A stretch of 64,000 bases of DNA. Source: Eucalyptus grandis. Its lineage: Eukaryota > Streptophyta > Magnoliopsida > Myrtales > Myrtaceae. Position 1 is the first letter of the stretch. Each line of letters begins with the position of its first letter. Location of the stretch: contig NC_052621.1 in NCBI RefSeq assembly GCF_016545825.1, forward strand, positions 16,914,910-16,978,909. Direction: 5' to 3'. Made by a program: the position numbers and the translations under genes. Shown one piece after another: positions 47,920-59,539 of this stretch. The notes under the pieces were generated by a model, which saw only the letters and a program-made list of their open reading frames with translations, had not been told where the DNA came from and ran no database searches.

Positions 47920-50660
47920 ATGGCCGTTCACGTTCTGCTGCTTCTTGTGGCCTTCACGCTGCTCAGTGCATGCACTGCTTTATTGAAGTGGAATGAGGTG
48001 AAGTACCGGAGGAAGAAGGGGTTGCCTCCGGGCACGATGGGTTGGCCCTTGTTTGGCGAGACCACAGAGTTCCTGAAACAGGGCCCAAACTTCATGAAAA
48101 CCAGAGAGCAAGGTCACCTCACCCACTTTCTCCGCATTGCTGCATTTCATTTTTGTAGAAAGAGGATTTATTCTTGTGATTTCCCTGACTACATTTTTGT
48201 ATGTGGAATGTGCTTCATCCTTTCCTGTTTTTTTTTTCTTGAGGGTGTGGCTCTTGTCACTTCAATAGCTGCAGACTTCGCAATTTTCTATGAATGTTTC
48301 CTCCTTTTTTTCCCTTTTTTGGGGTTCGGTATGGCCTAGCCACTGGTCCACCTCTCCGGGCTAAGTCTAAAGGCAAACTATACAAACTCGGCCTCTGTTG
48401 CCTTCGCAGGACTCGAACCTGGGTATAGCTACCAAACGGCCCTCCTGAGTTCTCTGTAAAATGTAACTGTGAAGAAGAGAAGATTTTCTGATGTCTGAAA
48501 CAGTTCATTTTTCTTCTTTTTCAGTGACCCTACTAAAAATTTGGTCCGAGGTGCTTGATCTTTTTATACTGTTGTTGACAGGTATGGGAGTTTGTACAAG
48601 TCCCACATTCTCGGGTGCCCGACAGTTGTGTCCATGGACCCAGAGCTCAACAGGTTCATCCTCATGAACGAAGCGAAAGGCCTGGTGCCCGGTTACCCGC
48701 AGTCCATGCTCGACATATTGGGCAAGAGCAACATCGCCGCCGTCCACGGGTCCGCCCACCGGCACATGAGAGGGGCATTGCTCGCCCTGGTCAGCCCCGC
48801 CATGATCAGGGACCATCTCTTGCCCAAGATAGATGAGTTCATGAGATCCCACCTCAGCAACTGGGCTGATCATCACACCATCGACATTCAGGAGAAGACC
48901 AAACAGGTATAGAGCATCATATACGATACTGTTGATTCATCTAGTTTTTTACGCTTATAGTGTACAGTCAGTGATCTTGTTCCATCTTCTTTTCTTCAAT
49001 TCAGATGGCATTTCTATCATCTCTAAAGCAAATTGCTGGTATCGAATCGGGCGCAAAAGTTAAGGCATTCACGGATGAATTTTTCAAGTTGGTCCTAGGA
49101 ACTCTGTCCCTGCCCATTGATTTTCCCGGCACAAATTATCGCCGCGGGTTTCAGGCAAGCCCCTATTTAGGTCCATTTTGATAGAAAGGAAGAGTTCAAA
49201 CAGAATTTTCCCGATGTCAATCGACTTGAACTTTCGTTTTTTTTTTCCTGTATTTTTTAGGCAAGGAAGAATATTGTCAGCTTGTTGAGGCAACTAATGG
49301 AGGAGAGAAGGGCTTCATGAGAAACCCACCAAGACATGCTTGGCTTTCTGATGAGAGAAGATGAAAATAGATATAAGTTGACGGATGAAGAGATAATAGA
49401 CCAGACAATTGCCGTTTTGTACTCTGGGTATGAAACTGTCTCAACAACAACCATGATGACCATCAAGTACCTGCATGATCACCCGAGGGTGCTTCAAGAA
49501 CTGAGGGTCAGTCTTCCTTTTCGGTGCTTGCTTCCGAATACGCTTGTTCATTTCTTTTCAGTTGCTTGAAAATCTGACTCGGCTTCAAAATCCGGCAGAG
49601 AGAACATTTGGCGATCAGAGGTCCAAAGAGCCTGAAGATCCAATTGACTGGAACGATGTCAAATCAATGCCGTTCACACGTGCAGTAAGACGCAATGCAA
49701 CATAATCTCGTCTAGGAAACAATCATTATGTGATACAAATGAAAACAGGAGTCTTGACTAACTGTGCATGCTCTGCTTTTTTCTTATGCAGGTGATCCTT
49801 GAAACGTCCAGATTGGCCACTGTTGTAAATGGGGTGTTGAGGAAAACAACTCGGGATGTGGAACTCAGTGGTAAAATTTCATCTAATTCCCAGAGTGCCC
49901 AAAATTTTTATGTAAGATAGTTTCAGCATGAACATTTCTTTAAAAGATCAACTTCATATGAACCTGTGATGATGCGACCGTTTAATATATGTTTTGAGAT
50001 TCATTTGACTAAACAAAGAACTTGGGAACTATTTAAAAAACAACAGGTGCACAGCTGCTGAGGATGCGCTTTGAGTGTTATAACAACAACAGAAGCAAAT
50101 GATGATTGGAAGTTGTTGCTGTCTCTCTCTATGCAGGTTTTACAATTCCAAAGGGATGGAGAATATATGTTTACACGAGGGAGATAAACTACGACCCTCA
50201 TTTGTATGAAGAGCCCCTCGCTTTCAATCCATGGAGATGGATGGTTCGTGTTGATCGGATCAGAACCCCTGGTTCAACATCTCTTGCTTTTATTCGCATG
50301 AAGATTGTTGACCCTGATATTTTCAATTCTTTACACAGGACCGAAGCATGGAATCTCAAAACTACTTCTTACTATTTGGCGGAGGCACAAGGCACTGTCC
50401 CGGAAAGGAACTTGGGATTGCCGAGATTTCTACATTTCTTCACTACTTTGTAACTAGATACAGGTAAACGATACACCGCCAATGCATTTAGTAGCAACGC
50501 TAGAGATGATTGACTTGGCTGACATGTGAATGAATGAAACTTAATTCATTTCCTGTGCAGATGGGAAGAAGTTGGAGGAGAGAAACTGATGAAATTCCTG
50601 AGAGTTCAAGCACCAAATGGATTGCACATTAGAGTCAGATCTTACTCAGCTTTTTCCTAA
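47920..50660 (+). pseudogene. CYP85A: CYP85A-type brassinosteroid C-6 oxidase, pseudogene copy 2
   Basis: It has the same nine-exon structure as copy 1: 47920-48112, 48582-48906, 49005-49154, 49261-49506, 49599-49684, 49792-49870, 50137-50243, 50339-50463 and 50561-50660. Exons 2, 3, 6, 7, 8 and 9 are open and include the SRNIAAVHG-equivalent KSNIAAVHGS, K-helix ETSR, FNPWRWM and FGGGTRHCPG. Lesions are one A lost in exon 1 after FMK (near 48,099), the shared TGA at 49318-49320 and a 1-bp loss in exon 5 near 49,620. The stop codon at the end is changed, adding four residues. Intron 3 has the same GC donor. This copy repairs neither the shared stop nor its own shifts, so it cannot encode the full P450. 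Confidence 0.93.
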
Positions 50661-52092
50661 GAGGGTCGATATGTAAAACGGAACACATTCGTGAATAACT
50701 GGATCTCTAGTTAGCATATACCGGATATGAATTGACCGGTGATCAACCGACCATTGCCCGCTTATTGTGTGACCTTGATTTGCACTTTAATGATAGTTTC
50801 GTATAAGTTAGGAACACGTGCAATTGTGCACGCGAGATTCACGTGAGATGGGTGATGCTATGAGCGAATCAGGAATCTGGAAATGACGCAATCGCGCATG
50901 TTAGACTTGTCCCTGTAGTTTGGCTTTGGGAGAAAAGCACATGGAGAGGTTAATTTCTTGAAGAAAGAAAGTTTGGGCTCGATTTTTTGTCCGCTGCCGC
51001 CCCTAGAAAGCCGGTAAAGAAAAACCGAATAGACTCTGAATCCACAAGCAGACCGGCTATATTCAGGCCGAGACATTCATGCAAGCACAAATCCACCAAA
51101 CTTCTTTCTCTTGCATCGTTCATCTAGTTGAGCATACATCATGCCCGACAAAACCTTTCGATTTTCCAAGAAAATGGAATGGTTTACCTTGAAACATACC
51201 TGGTCCAAGGTTGGATTTTCCTATCGTGTTTACCCCAGCAAGATGGATTAAAAAGCACGCAGTTTGGATCAGGTTTGCTTTTGATAGATGGATTTTCGTC
51301 TACGAGGATTTGGAGAACCTTAAACCAAACATTTCACTGATGGAACTCACTGATGGAACTCACTGATGGAATGTGAATGAGCCCATCAAGCCGCACCATA
51401 TACACCTCCATAATTAGACTATAAACGCCTCCATAATTAGACTAGCTCGGCTTGTAACAAATCGACGCTTTTTCAAAAGGTAACCCAATACAACTAGTCA
51501 CCGCAACCAGTCAATGAGTACTTAAACAAGAAAGGCAATCAGACAAGCCCATTTTATTGTAGTTAAATCATTTGCAGAATCTTTGACTACCTCTTCATTA
51601 TCAACGCATAGTAATTGTAGCTTGATGATGTCCCAAGGAAACATTTCAAGATATAAAGCCAATCCTTCCCAGCTTCCATCAAGTTCCTAACCTACTGTTG
51701 AAACATTGGGCATCGTCATCTCAGAAATTTCAGGACCTGGCCCTCAAGGATAGGCCTACAGAAGAAAGGGAATACAAAAAGAAAAGAGGCAAGTACTTGA
51801 TGGAAGCCGAAACAGAGGCTAAGCAAACAATTTCATATGCACATTCTTAAGTGTGAAAAGGCTTCACTTGGCCAAAGAGCATGGTTTAAATTACACAACC
51901 ATGGAGCTCAGGTAATAAATCAACTGAAAGTTCTAGACTCTATGTCACATTACAAGAATAAATGACAATATAGGCCACAAAGAAGGGCATTCCTCCATTG
52001 GAGCCAGCCTAGCAAAACCCGAGATCAAAATTTAGGACGACTGCAAATTGAATAAAATTTAAGCCCAAGTTAGACACTCTATTTAGTCAATA
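50661..52092. other. Spacer between CYP85A copy 2 and TRM1
   Basis: Matches 6,068-8,190 without the Gypsy and TRIM insertions. A short tandem repeat, ACTGATGGAACTC (about 51,338-51,370), is unique to this unit. No supported gene. The right part is probably the TRM1 3' untranslated region. Confidence 0.5.
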
Positions 52093-53646
52093 TCATGAAA
52101 CTAAGGTGGGATCTTCAGTCTTTTGACGCTTAGCTTCACCTTGAGCCTCTTCATCATCATCGTCGTCATCATGCTTGAGAGATCCATTTACCGCCTCCGG
52201 ACCCAAAAGAGAAATGTGCTTGCTGGTGATTTGACGACCTGCTCTCAGCTTTGGACCCCAATGCCTTTCAGGGTTTGGAAGGAAGCGCGCAACCTTCTTG
52301 GCTTGTGCCTTGCTCAGAGATGCGACAGCTCGAGCAAAATTTGCCTGCCCCAAACAAAACTTTTAGCTAAAAGAACCTCTACAGACAATTAATACCTCTT
52401 ATGTGCGAGTGGTGTGTTTGCCAAGACCGTGCACCCACATGGATCATATAATATTTTCATAGCATAAGTGAGGGAATCGTATAGTGTGTCATGTACGTAA
52501 AAGAAAAATGAACAGAAGAAGAAAAGGAACAGCTGTAAGAGGAGAAACGCACTTGGAAAGCTGGTTCCTTGGCCAGTATCACACTTCCAGGCTGATCCGA
52601 AGGTTGTTCTTTGACCGGATGACTTTTAACCTACATAGGAAACACAACAAAAATGCTATGAACTTGTTTTTTTATGACAATGGAATGTGACAGAACATCT
52701 GCAAATACCACAAACATCCATGGGTTATCTATCATCTTCCAGTTTGTAGCTCAAGAAGAATCAGGAGAGTCCTTACCCAGCATCGCATGATGTCCCAAAT
52801 AACATCCATGGGGGCATCTGTCTTCAGCCCCAATGGATTCACATGAGTTCCAGAGATTCTATATCCGGCATTAATAACAGCAGAACGGAAGATAACTGCC
52901 GACGGTGAGGTGCATTTTAGGGTGGCACAGAGATTGTGCAAACTTAGAAATAAAGGAATATCAGGCAGTTCCTGCAAACACCATATCCTCCAAGAGTTAA
53001 CACATTGATCGAGCCAAAAAAGCAAAGTATAGTTGTAATGAGCAAGCAAAGCACACTGGTCAAAGCTTTTATCTGTCTGCGCAAATATAACTGAGTAATT
53101 TATGTCATCAAAATAATGAGGGAGCAATACGTAGCACCCAAAGGACAGCCTCCATGAAACAATGTTCAAAAGAAGACTCAGTAGTATATTGAGACATAAA
53201 GACCAAATACGTCATTTGGACATATATTGAACCCGTACAATTTCATTCACTTTGGTCATTAAACTTTATCATTTCTAGAGCCCACAAAAACTTAATTGCC
53301 AATCTACAGTTGAAGAGAGATGAGGCCATGCTACTTCTGTAAAAGCTATTACTTTACAATTGCAGCTCTTCATTTAAGTTCATGCAACTCTCAAGTCATT
53401 TAGATGAAGAAGAAAAAAAGAGGAAAAGTTCACCTCTGAGATTGTTGTCAGTACAGCGGAGATACGATCATAAGCAGGATATCGATCCTTCATGGATTTC
53501 AAATCTGCAAGTATTGAAGTCACCCATTCGTGATCATGGATGGGCGCCGACCATATAGGACCTCCCATATTAAATTTCTTCCCACAGTCGGTGCATTCTT
53601 GAGGAACAACAGGACCAAACCCAGGTAAATACCTCATGCTGTTATT
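52093..53646 (-). pseudogene. TRM1: TRM1 3' half (tRNA guanine26-N2 dimethyltransferase), copy 2
   Basis: Four minus-strand exons are open and join in phase: 53646-53434 (YLPGFGPVVPQECTDCGKKF then MGGPIWSAPIHDHEWVTSIL), 52971-52777 (ELPDIPLFLSLHNLCATLKC), 52630-52553 (VKSHPVKEQPSDQPGSVILA) and 52344-52093 (SLSKAQAKKVARFLPNPERH, acidic then basic tail, stop). TRM1 uses SAM to make N2,N2-dimethylguanosine at tRNA position 26. Only the C-terminal region, including its CxxC, is here. The SAM-binding N-terminal exons are not found up to the LTR at 56,331. It is therefore a partial gene, truncated by the same event that set the unit boundary, though this part shows no internal lesion. Confidence 0.88.
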
Positions 53647-54080
53647 CTGGAGGGCAAAATTGTTTAATCAAAACATTGACTAGAATGACTGAAAATAAGA
53701 AACTGAAGATGCTGAGCCTTGACATGGTTGAATATGTAAAAGATAGCTAAAATGAATTATAAGAAAGGATTTTTATTTGTAAACACACAGATAATCCTGT
53801 GTCACACAGCCAAGTGGCCACAAAAATTATGTAAAAGCACAAACAGAAATTTGAGGATACAACTTCTTGATACAACTGCTTCAAAGTGTCTTGGACACTA
53901 TTGACACTACAGTTACAAACTTATTTTGATCTCAACCTCGGATTAGACATGTGAATCCTTGTTCCAGCCATTCAACATCATGGGCTCATCAAATGGAAAC
54001 TTATGAGAACTAATAACATAAGGTGGACCAAGTCCTGTGCTTTCTCTCAGGCCAAACTAGGAACACACACACGGTATTGG
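53647..54080. other. Upstream flank or intron of TRM1 copy 2
   Basis: AT-rich, with no exon of TRM1 recognised on the minus strand. The acceptor CCCTCCAG immediately before the exon at 53,646 indicates an intron starts here, but its upstream partner is missing. Confidence 0.5.
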
Positions 54081-54562
54081 GATGGTCTTGTGCTTATAAG
54101 CCCGTGAACTTGATCCCATGACTAGCCAAAAGAAAAATGAGCATCGAAATGCATTGCTTAAACAGTAAAACAACTGAACCATGACCTGAACAGTAATCAT
54201 AGGTCAAGCTTGATCAACTCCAGCATGCCACAACTCTTATGCATTTTTCAGAGCATGACAGGGTTAACCAACAATTAGTTTTGTATCATTTACCTCAGGT
54301 CAAGCAAGTTGTAACATTCCCAAGCAACTAGCGACGTGGCAAAGTGCTCTAAAACAGGATACAACCTTGGAAACTGTTCTTCCTATCTGCTGAAGATGAA
54401 AAGAATCACAACCCGTGCATTGATAAACATATGACAGCTTAAAAGGGGTATTCTTCATTGCACTCGCAGACCTGCATCAATAACGTGACCAACAATGTTG
54501 TCATGCAATGATGACATGGCATATCAATGATATGGCATACAATGACAACATGGCATATTACA
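54081..54562. repeat. Unit end segment, copy of window start
   Basis: Matches 1-491 with only a few substitutions. A short ATGGCATATCA-type repeat lies at its right end (about 54,516-54,556), and this may be where the unit 0 junction rearranged. No coding region is supported. Confidence 0.85.
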
Positions 54563-56204
54563 GATATGGATGCAGACTCTTGGAACAAGTCAGTCAACTA
54601 TTCTTCGGCTTTCTCGGGCCCATGGTAACAACTAAAGAGAAACATTTATCCCCTTTGCGACTATGATTAGAAAACGAAATAAAACACTTCTCTTTAAGCA
54701 AATAATTTTTAAAATTATTTCAAAATGCAATGATCAACAAGCTCTAGGATTTGCTCAAACACCTAATCGATTAGGAGACCGGAAGCCTTCAGCTATTAAG
54801 CCTTTGGATCAACGAGGAAACTTTGCCATTCCTTTGCTTTTACAAACTAGGGTTGACTATCATAATATTAGGGTTTTTAATATAGGCATTTCATGTTTTT
54901 TCCTACTACATTCCACCTATAAACTATATATAGAAAAAGCAAACAAATAAATGATAATTCTACCAATTATAAGCTATCTTTGCATGCTCATTGTTTGCTA
55001 AGTCAGCTTCTAGAGTCTTAGCTCAAGTATTCTGGTGGTGGATTTACCCAACTTATAAATTTTAATAAACAATTATGTAAAAGAAACTGCCTTAAGCGTT
55101 TCCCTTCATATAGAGGTGCAGAGAACTTCCATTAACAGCACACTTCTCTTTGATATTAAATTTTCTTTTCTATCTTATGATTTAGAAATTTGACTTATAA
55201 TCGTAACTTTGAGGTCAACTATTATCTTCTTTCATTCGAAAAAGCATATCACGCTTCCCGACCCACATCAATCAAGAAAAGGAGTTAACAAACTACAGTT
55301 GTTTGTATTTTCCATATGGTTTATTTATGCAATGATATTCAACCAAGTGCTCAATTTCCATGTTAATTGTTCTTTTTAAGGGAAAATGGCACTAATAATT
55401 TATGGACCAACATGCAAGCTTAACCTTGGAATTTTATATTATTTAATGTGGTGCTTGAATTATTCTTAATGTCATTGTAGTCATTTTGTTTGATCAAACA
55501 AGAGAGAAAGTCACCATAAACTTCCAATTTGTTCAATCTAGTCCCTCAACTTTCCATAATAAAGTCAAATAAGTCCTTCGATACTAATTACAAGTTTTCA
55601 TAATTACACTATACCCCCAATTTTAGACATTTTTAATTTCAATGCATTTCCTAAATCAACAAAAAATAAATGCTATGTATTTATTATCTTGTAAACTTTT
55701 TTGTCTTTTTAAATATTGCAGTAGTTCCATTCAAGTGTATTTTAGCTTGTGATCTTTATAATTGTAAAAACTGAACTTAAAGTTGTATCATTTTAATATT
55801 CTTGCAATTTAAGTACATTGTTTTCATTAGGATATTTGGAAACAAAATTTTATTTTTCTTTAGATACTCACTTATATTAATCTAAATCTTGTTCGTTTTT
55901 CAAGTTTTTGTGATTCGTGTTTTCAGAATTAAGGATGTGTATATTTAAGCGAAAGAATTTTCTGCAAATTAGTTTTCTATACTTTCATTTGTTTAGTCTG
56001 CTGAAGATGATCAATTAACGAAGAATCATTCACAATCAAAGAAATTATGCATGCTTTTAATTAGGAAAATAAATTCCCTAACTTGAAAGTGGAAAATCAT
56101 TTTGCTGAAAAATGATCTTTCAGATAGTATTTTCCCTTATATTATATTTTCTCCAAAACAAACAAACCCTAAGTTAAATGTGTGTGCTTACTTTCGTAAA
56201 ATAT
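54563..56204. other. No supported feature
   Basis: Strongly AT-rich, without recognised coding or mobile sequence. Short open frames have no support. Confidence 0.4.
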
Positions 56205-56330
56205 ATATAGATATATATATGTATAGATATATATCTGTGTATATGTATATATGTATGTATTTATATATGTATGTATGTATGTATGTCTGTCAATATATAT
56301 GTATATATGTATGTGTGTGTATATATATAT
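56205..56330. repeat. TA/TATG microsatellite
   Basis: Mixed (TA)n, (TATG)n and (TG)n tract directly at the LTR-C insertion point. The last TATAT serves as the left target duplication. The 122-residue open frame across it is an artefact of the repeat. Confidence 0.9.
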
Positions 56331-58756
56331 TGTCACGCCCCGATTCTCGATTGCGTGCCCATCCCTCTCTGGTCAATAAAATTTGCAACTTCCTAGGACT
56401 AGTCGCCGACCCTTTTCATTTTATTGCACATGCGGAAGTGAATAATAAATCCCCGACAATAACAGGATAGAAAATCAAAACAATAATTTCACAAACAAAT
56501 ATGCCTTTATATTCACATAGAGTCATGTACAAGATCTATGACCAAAAGACTATTAAAACTATCTTTCCAAAAAGAAGCGTTCCTAACCGACCTAAACTTC
56601 AGGTTACCTCCTCTCGGCTCTAGGTCCTCCACTCGACAACCCTGAAAAATTTAAGCCAACGACAGGGTGAGATATAAATCTCAGTGAGTTCGCACGTTAA
56701 ACCCCAATTGGGAGGGAAATACGCCCAGAAGCATCCTAATCACGCAATTACACAATCAATGAGACTTACCTCGTCTTACATCAACCCTGCAGGTCAATAC
56801 AATTTATATCACAGACAGCATGAGAGCATGAGCAACAAATAAGCTCCAACAACTGGAACGCCACACTCAATTAATCATGCGTTCCTAGTTTTGATCTCGG
56901 CATATAACACAGTCTACTCTCTATTTGGCGATCTTTTGGCATTGCCAGGCATCGTCTCACCCCCATTAAGCATGACACGTCACTACGTCGACGGCTTTCT
57001 CGAAAGAGCATAGGGTCCAAAATCTACTGCGACCGGCTTCCCGTTGTCTAAGGGTGTCCCATATAAGGGTAATGTCCAGCTCAACAGCTCGATACGGTTT
57101 CTCTTAACCAACACACGACAATTCAATCTAAGCCCAGGATACCGTGCCTTGCACTCAAATGCCTCTATTAAAATAGTAATCCTGACATGTTTTCTTCGTA
57201 TTATAAATACCCAAGTAAAATAGTCGTGTGTAAGTACACGATCAACTCGACCCAAAATGTGATACCATTCCTTTTTAAAATCTCACTATTTTATATAGTA
57301 CATAAAACTACTTTTGGTGTCAAAATCCGGCACCCGTAATTTTCTGAATAAATATTGGAAATTCACAATTTTTTGAATTAAATACCAAAAATCAAATCAA
57401 GCACTCAATTTGCAGAATTTAACACTCAATTGCAGAATTTAACCACACCATTGCAATCAGCATAAAATTCCGGTCACCAACTATCCCGGCCTAATTTCCA
57501 AAAAATATTTAATAATTAAATAAATCAATGTAAATTCCAAAAATACTAACCTATGCCAAAATCACTAAATTAAAAACCAATACGGACCTGGAAAATTCCC
57601 GAACCCTTCTAGATAAATAATACATCCTATCTAGGCCTTGGTTAATTTAATCTAACCGCCTAACATGCACAATTAACTAATTAAATCACTAATTTAATCT
57701 AACTAACCACATAATTCCTAATTAAATTAAACTAAACACCCATTAGACGTCATTAGCCTACTAAGAAGGGTTTAGTGCATAAACTCACTAGTTTATTGCG
57801 GAAATCGATTCACCGCAACGATGAGATGACAGCGGCCGAAATCCAAATTTTCGGCGACGTCGACAAACACTTGGGCCGGGCTTCTTGTAGACACTAGGCT
57901 TTGGCCTCAAACTCGCGGGCTTCTGATTTTGCTAGGCTTCTCTAGACCAAGCCGAAACTTGGGCTTTTGATAGACTTCAAATTGCTGGGCTTCGGCTGAG
58001 ATGGGCTTGCTTCACTTGTGGGCTGGACTTTGTTGGGATGCTGAACTAGCTTCATGGAGTGACTGAGCGGGCTGAAGATGGGCCGGTCAATGAACTACAT
58101 GGCCAAGTGGAGGAAAGAACAAAAGAAGGTGGGCTGAAATCTACGGAAACGCTGGGCTGCTCGAGCGTGGATTGGCGTTGCTGGACTTAGCTGGAGATGG
58201 GCCGCTGGGCTCAATTGCACACGGCTAAATGGACGAGAATGGACTGGGCTGACTTCGTTGTCCACCTGCAAATCAGCGGAGGAGAAGCAGACGAAGATGG
58301 ATGAAGGTTGGGACACGCGGCTGCTGGCAGGAGGGCGGCTGGATTCGTAGCCGAACTGGGACGTTGCTGGTCAACAATTAGCAGAATGGAGCAATCTCAG
58401 TTCGCTGGTTCGACTGAGGAGAAGTAACCCGTGGACATGTGGCGGTGAGAGCAGAGAAGAAACGAAAATGATGAAGCGGTGGAGCTGTAGGTTCGTTCAA
58501 CAAAATAAAAGGGAATGAAAGTAGATGCTGGCCGTGAGAGAAAAAATCAGCAGAGAGAGAGAGAGATCATGGGCATGGGCTTGGGCTTGGGGAATTGGTA
58601 GAGAAGATTGTAAGAGAGAGAGACAGTGGATGGGGGCCGCAAAAATGAAGGGAAATTGAGAGCTGAAGTAAAGAAATATGAAGGAAAATGAAAGTGAAAG
58701 ACAAAAGTAGAGGGGGTTGACGATGAAGAGGCACGAAAAAGGGGAATGGATGAGGC
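56331..58756. mobile_element. LTR-C, left-hand part with its terminus
   Basis: Begins TGTCACGCCCCGATTCTCG right after TATAT, and runs to the hAT target site GATGAGGC (58749-58756). With the part right of the hAT (about 0.96 kb in unit 1), the element is about 3.4 kb. TG...CA ends and a TATAT duplication (seen again at 1,682-1,686) suggest a solo LTR or a non-autonomous retroelement. No retroviral-type domain was recognised. It contains GA-rich tracts near 58,550-58,620. Confidence 0.75.
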
Positions 58757-59539
58757 TAGGGTGATCGGGTCCGGGGTGAGTAGAGTTTAGACCTAGATCC
58801 CGTACCTGACCCCGTTATAACCGATTCTCTTTTTGGACCCTATTCCCAACCCCGTTTGCATTGGACTGTTCCCAACTCACCCTATTTTTCCGATCCGGGA
58901 AAGGGGTTGACCTTGTTTATATTGGAACATGTTTTGCATAAAAATTAATGTATCTTTATATTAACCTTAAAGAAGCAAGTCTAGATGAGTTGTCTGCTGA
59001 AACAAAAAAAGCCGGACCAAGCACATCCTTCGACCAAACTCATTGGGAACATGTATAAAATTTGGATCCCCCATTGAAAAAACAACCAAGTATATAATTC
59101 GACCATCTCGCATCCCCAGATCCAACAAGATACATCGAGTTTCTTATATTCCAGTAATATACAAGCTAGCAATTTAGCCAATTAACTAATTGTAGGACAA
59201 TTTTTGGCTGATCACATATCAACCTTGTCCTTGATGTGCTCGATCTTCTTCTCCTTCTTCAGCCTTGCATTCCATGTGGTACAAAATCTCTGACAAAAAC
59301 CTAAAATTCATATATAAAGAAAAATCAACAAGAATCCATACTCTAGAGACATGCAAAAGTTATGATTTAATAAAGTCTATTTACTTACCATAAAATCGGA
59401 GTTTCAACAAATGAAGTTTATTTTCCAATGATAATGTCCTTGGTAAGACAATCCAAATCTATTTTTAAAAAAAAAGATTAAATAAGGCATTCACTTAATA
59501 GATAGTTATGCGGATGAATTACAAGATAGAAAGAAATAT

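Noticed and set aside
56102..56470. 122-residue frame with many Tyr/Ile/Met
   Set aside because: It runs across the TA/TATG microsatellite and into the LTR terminus.
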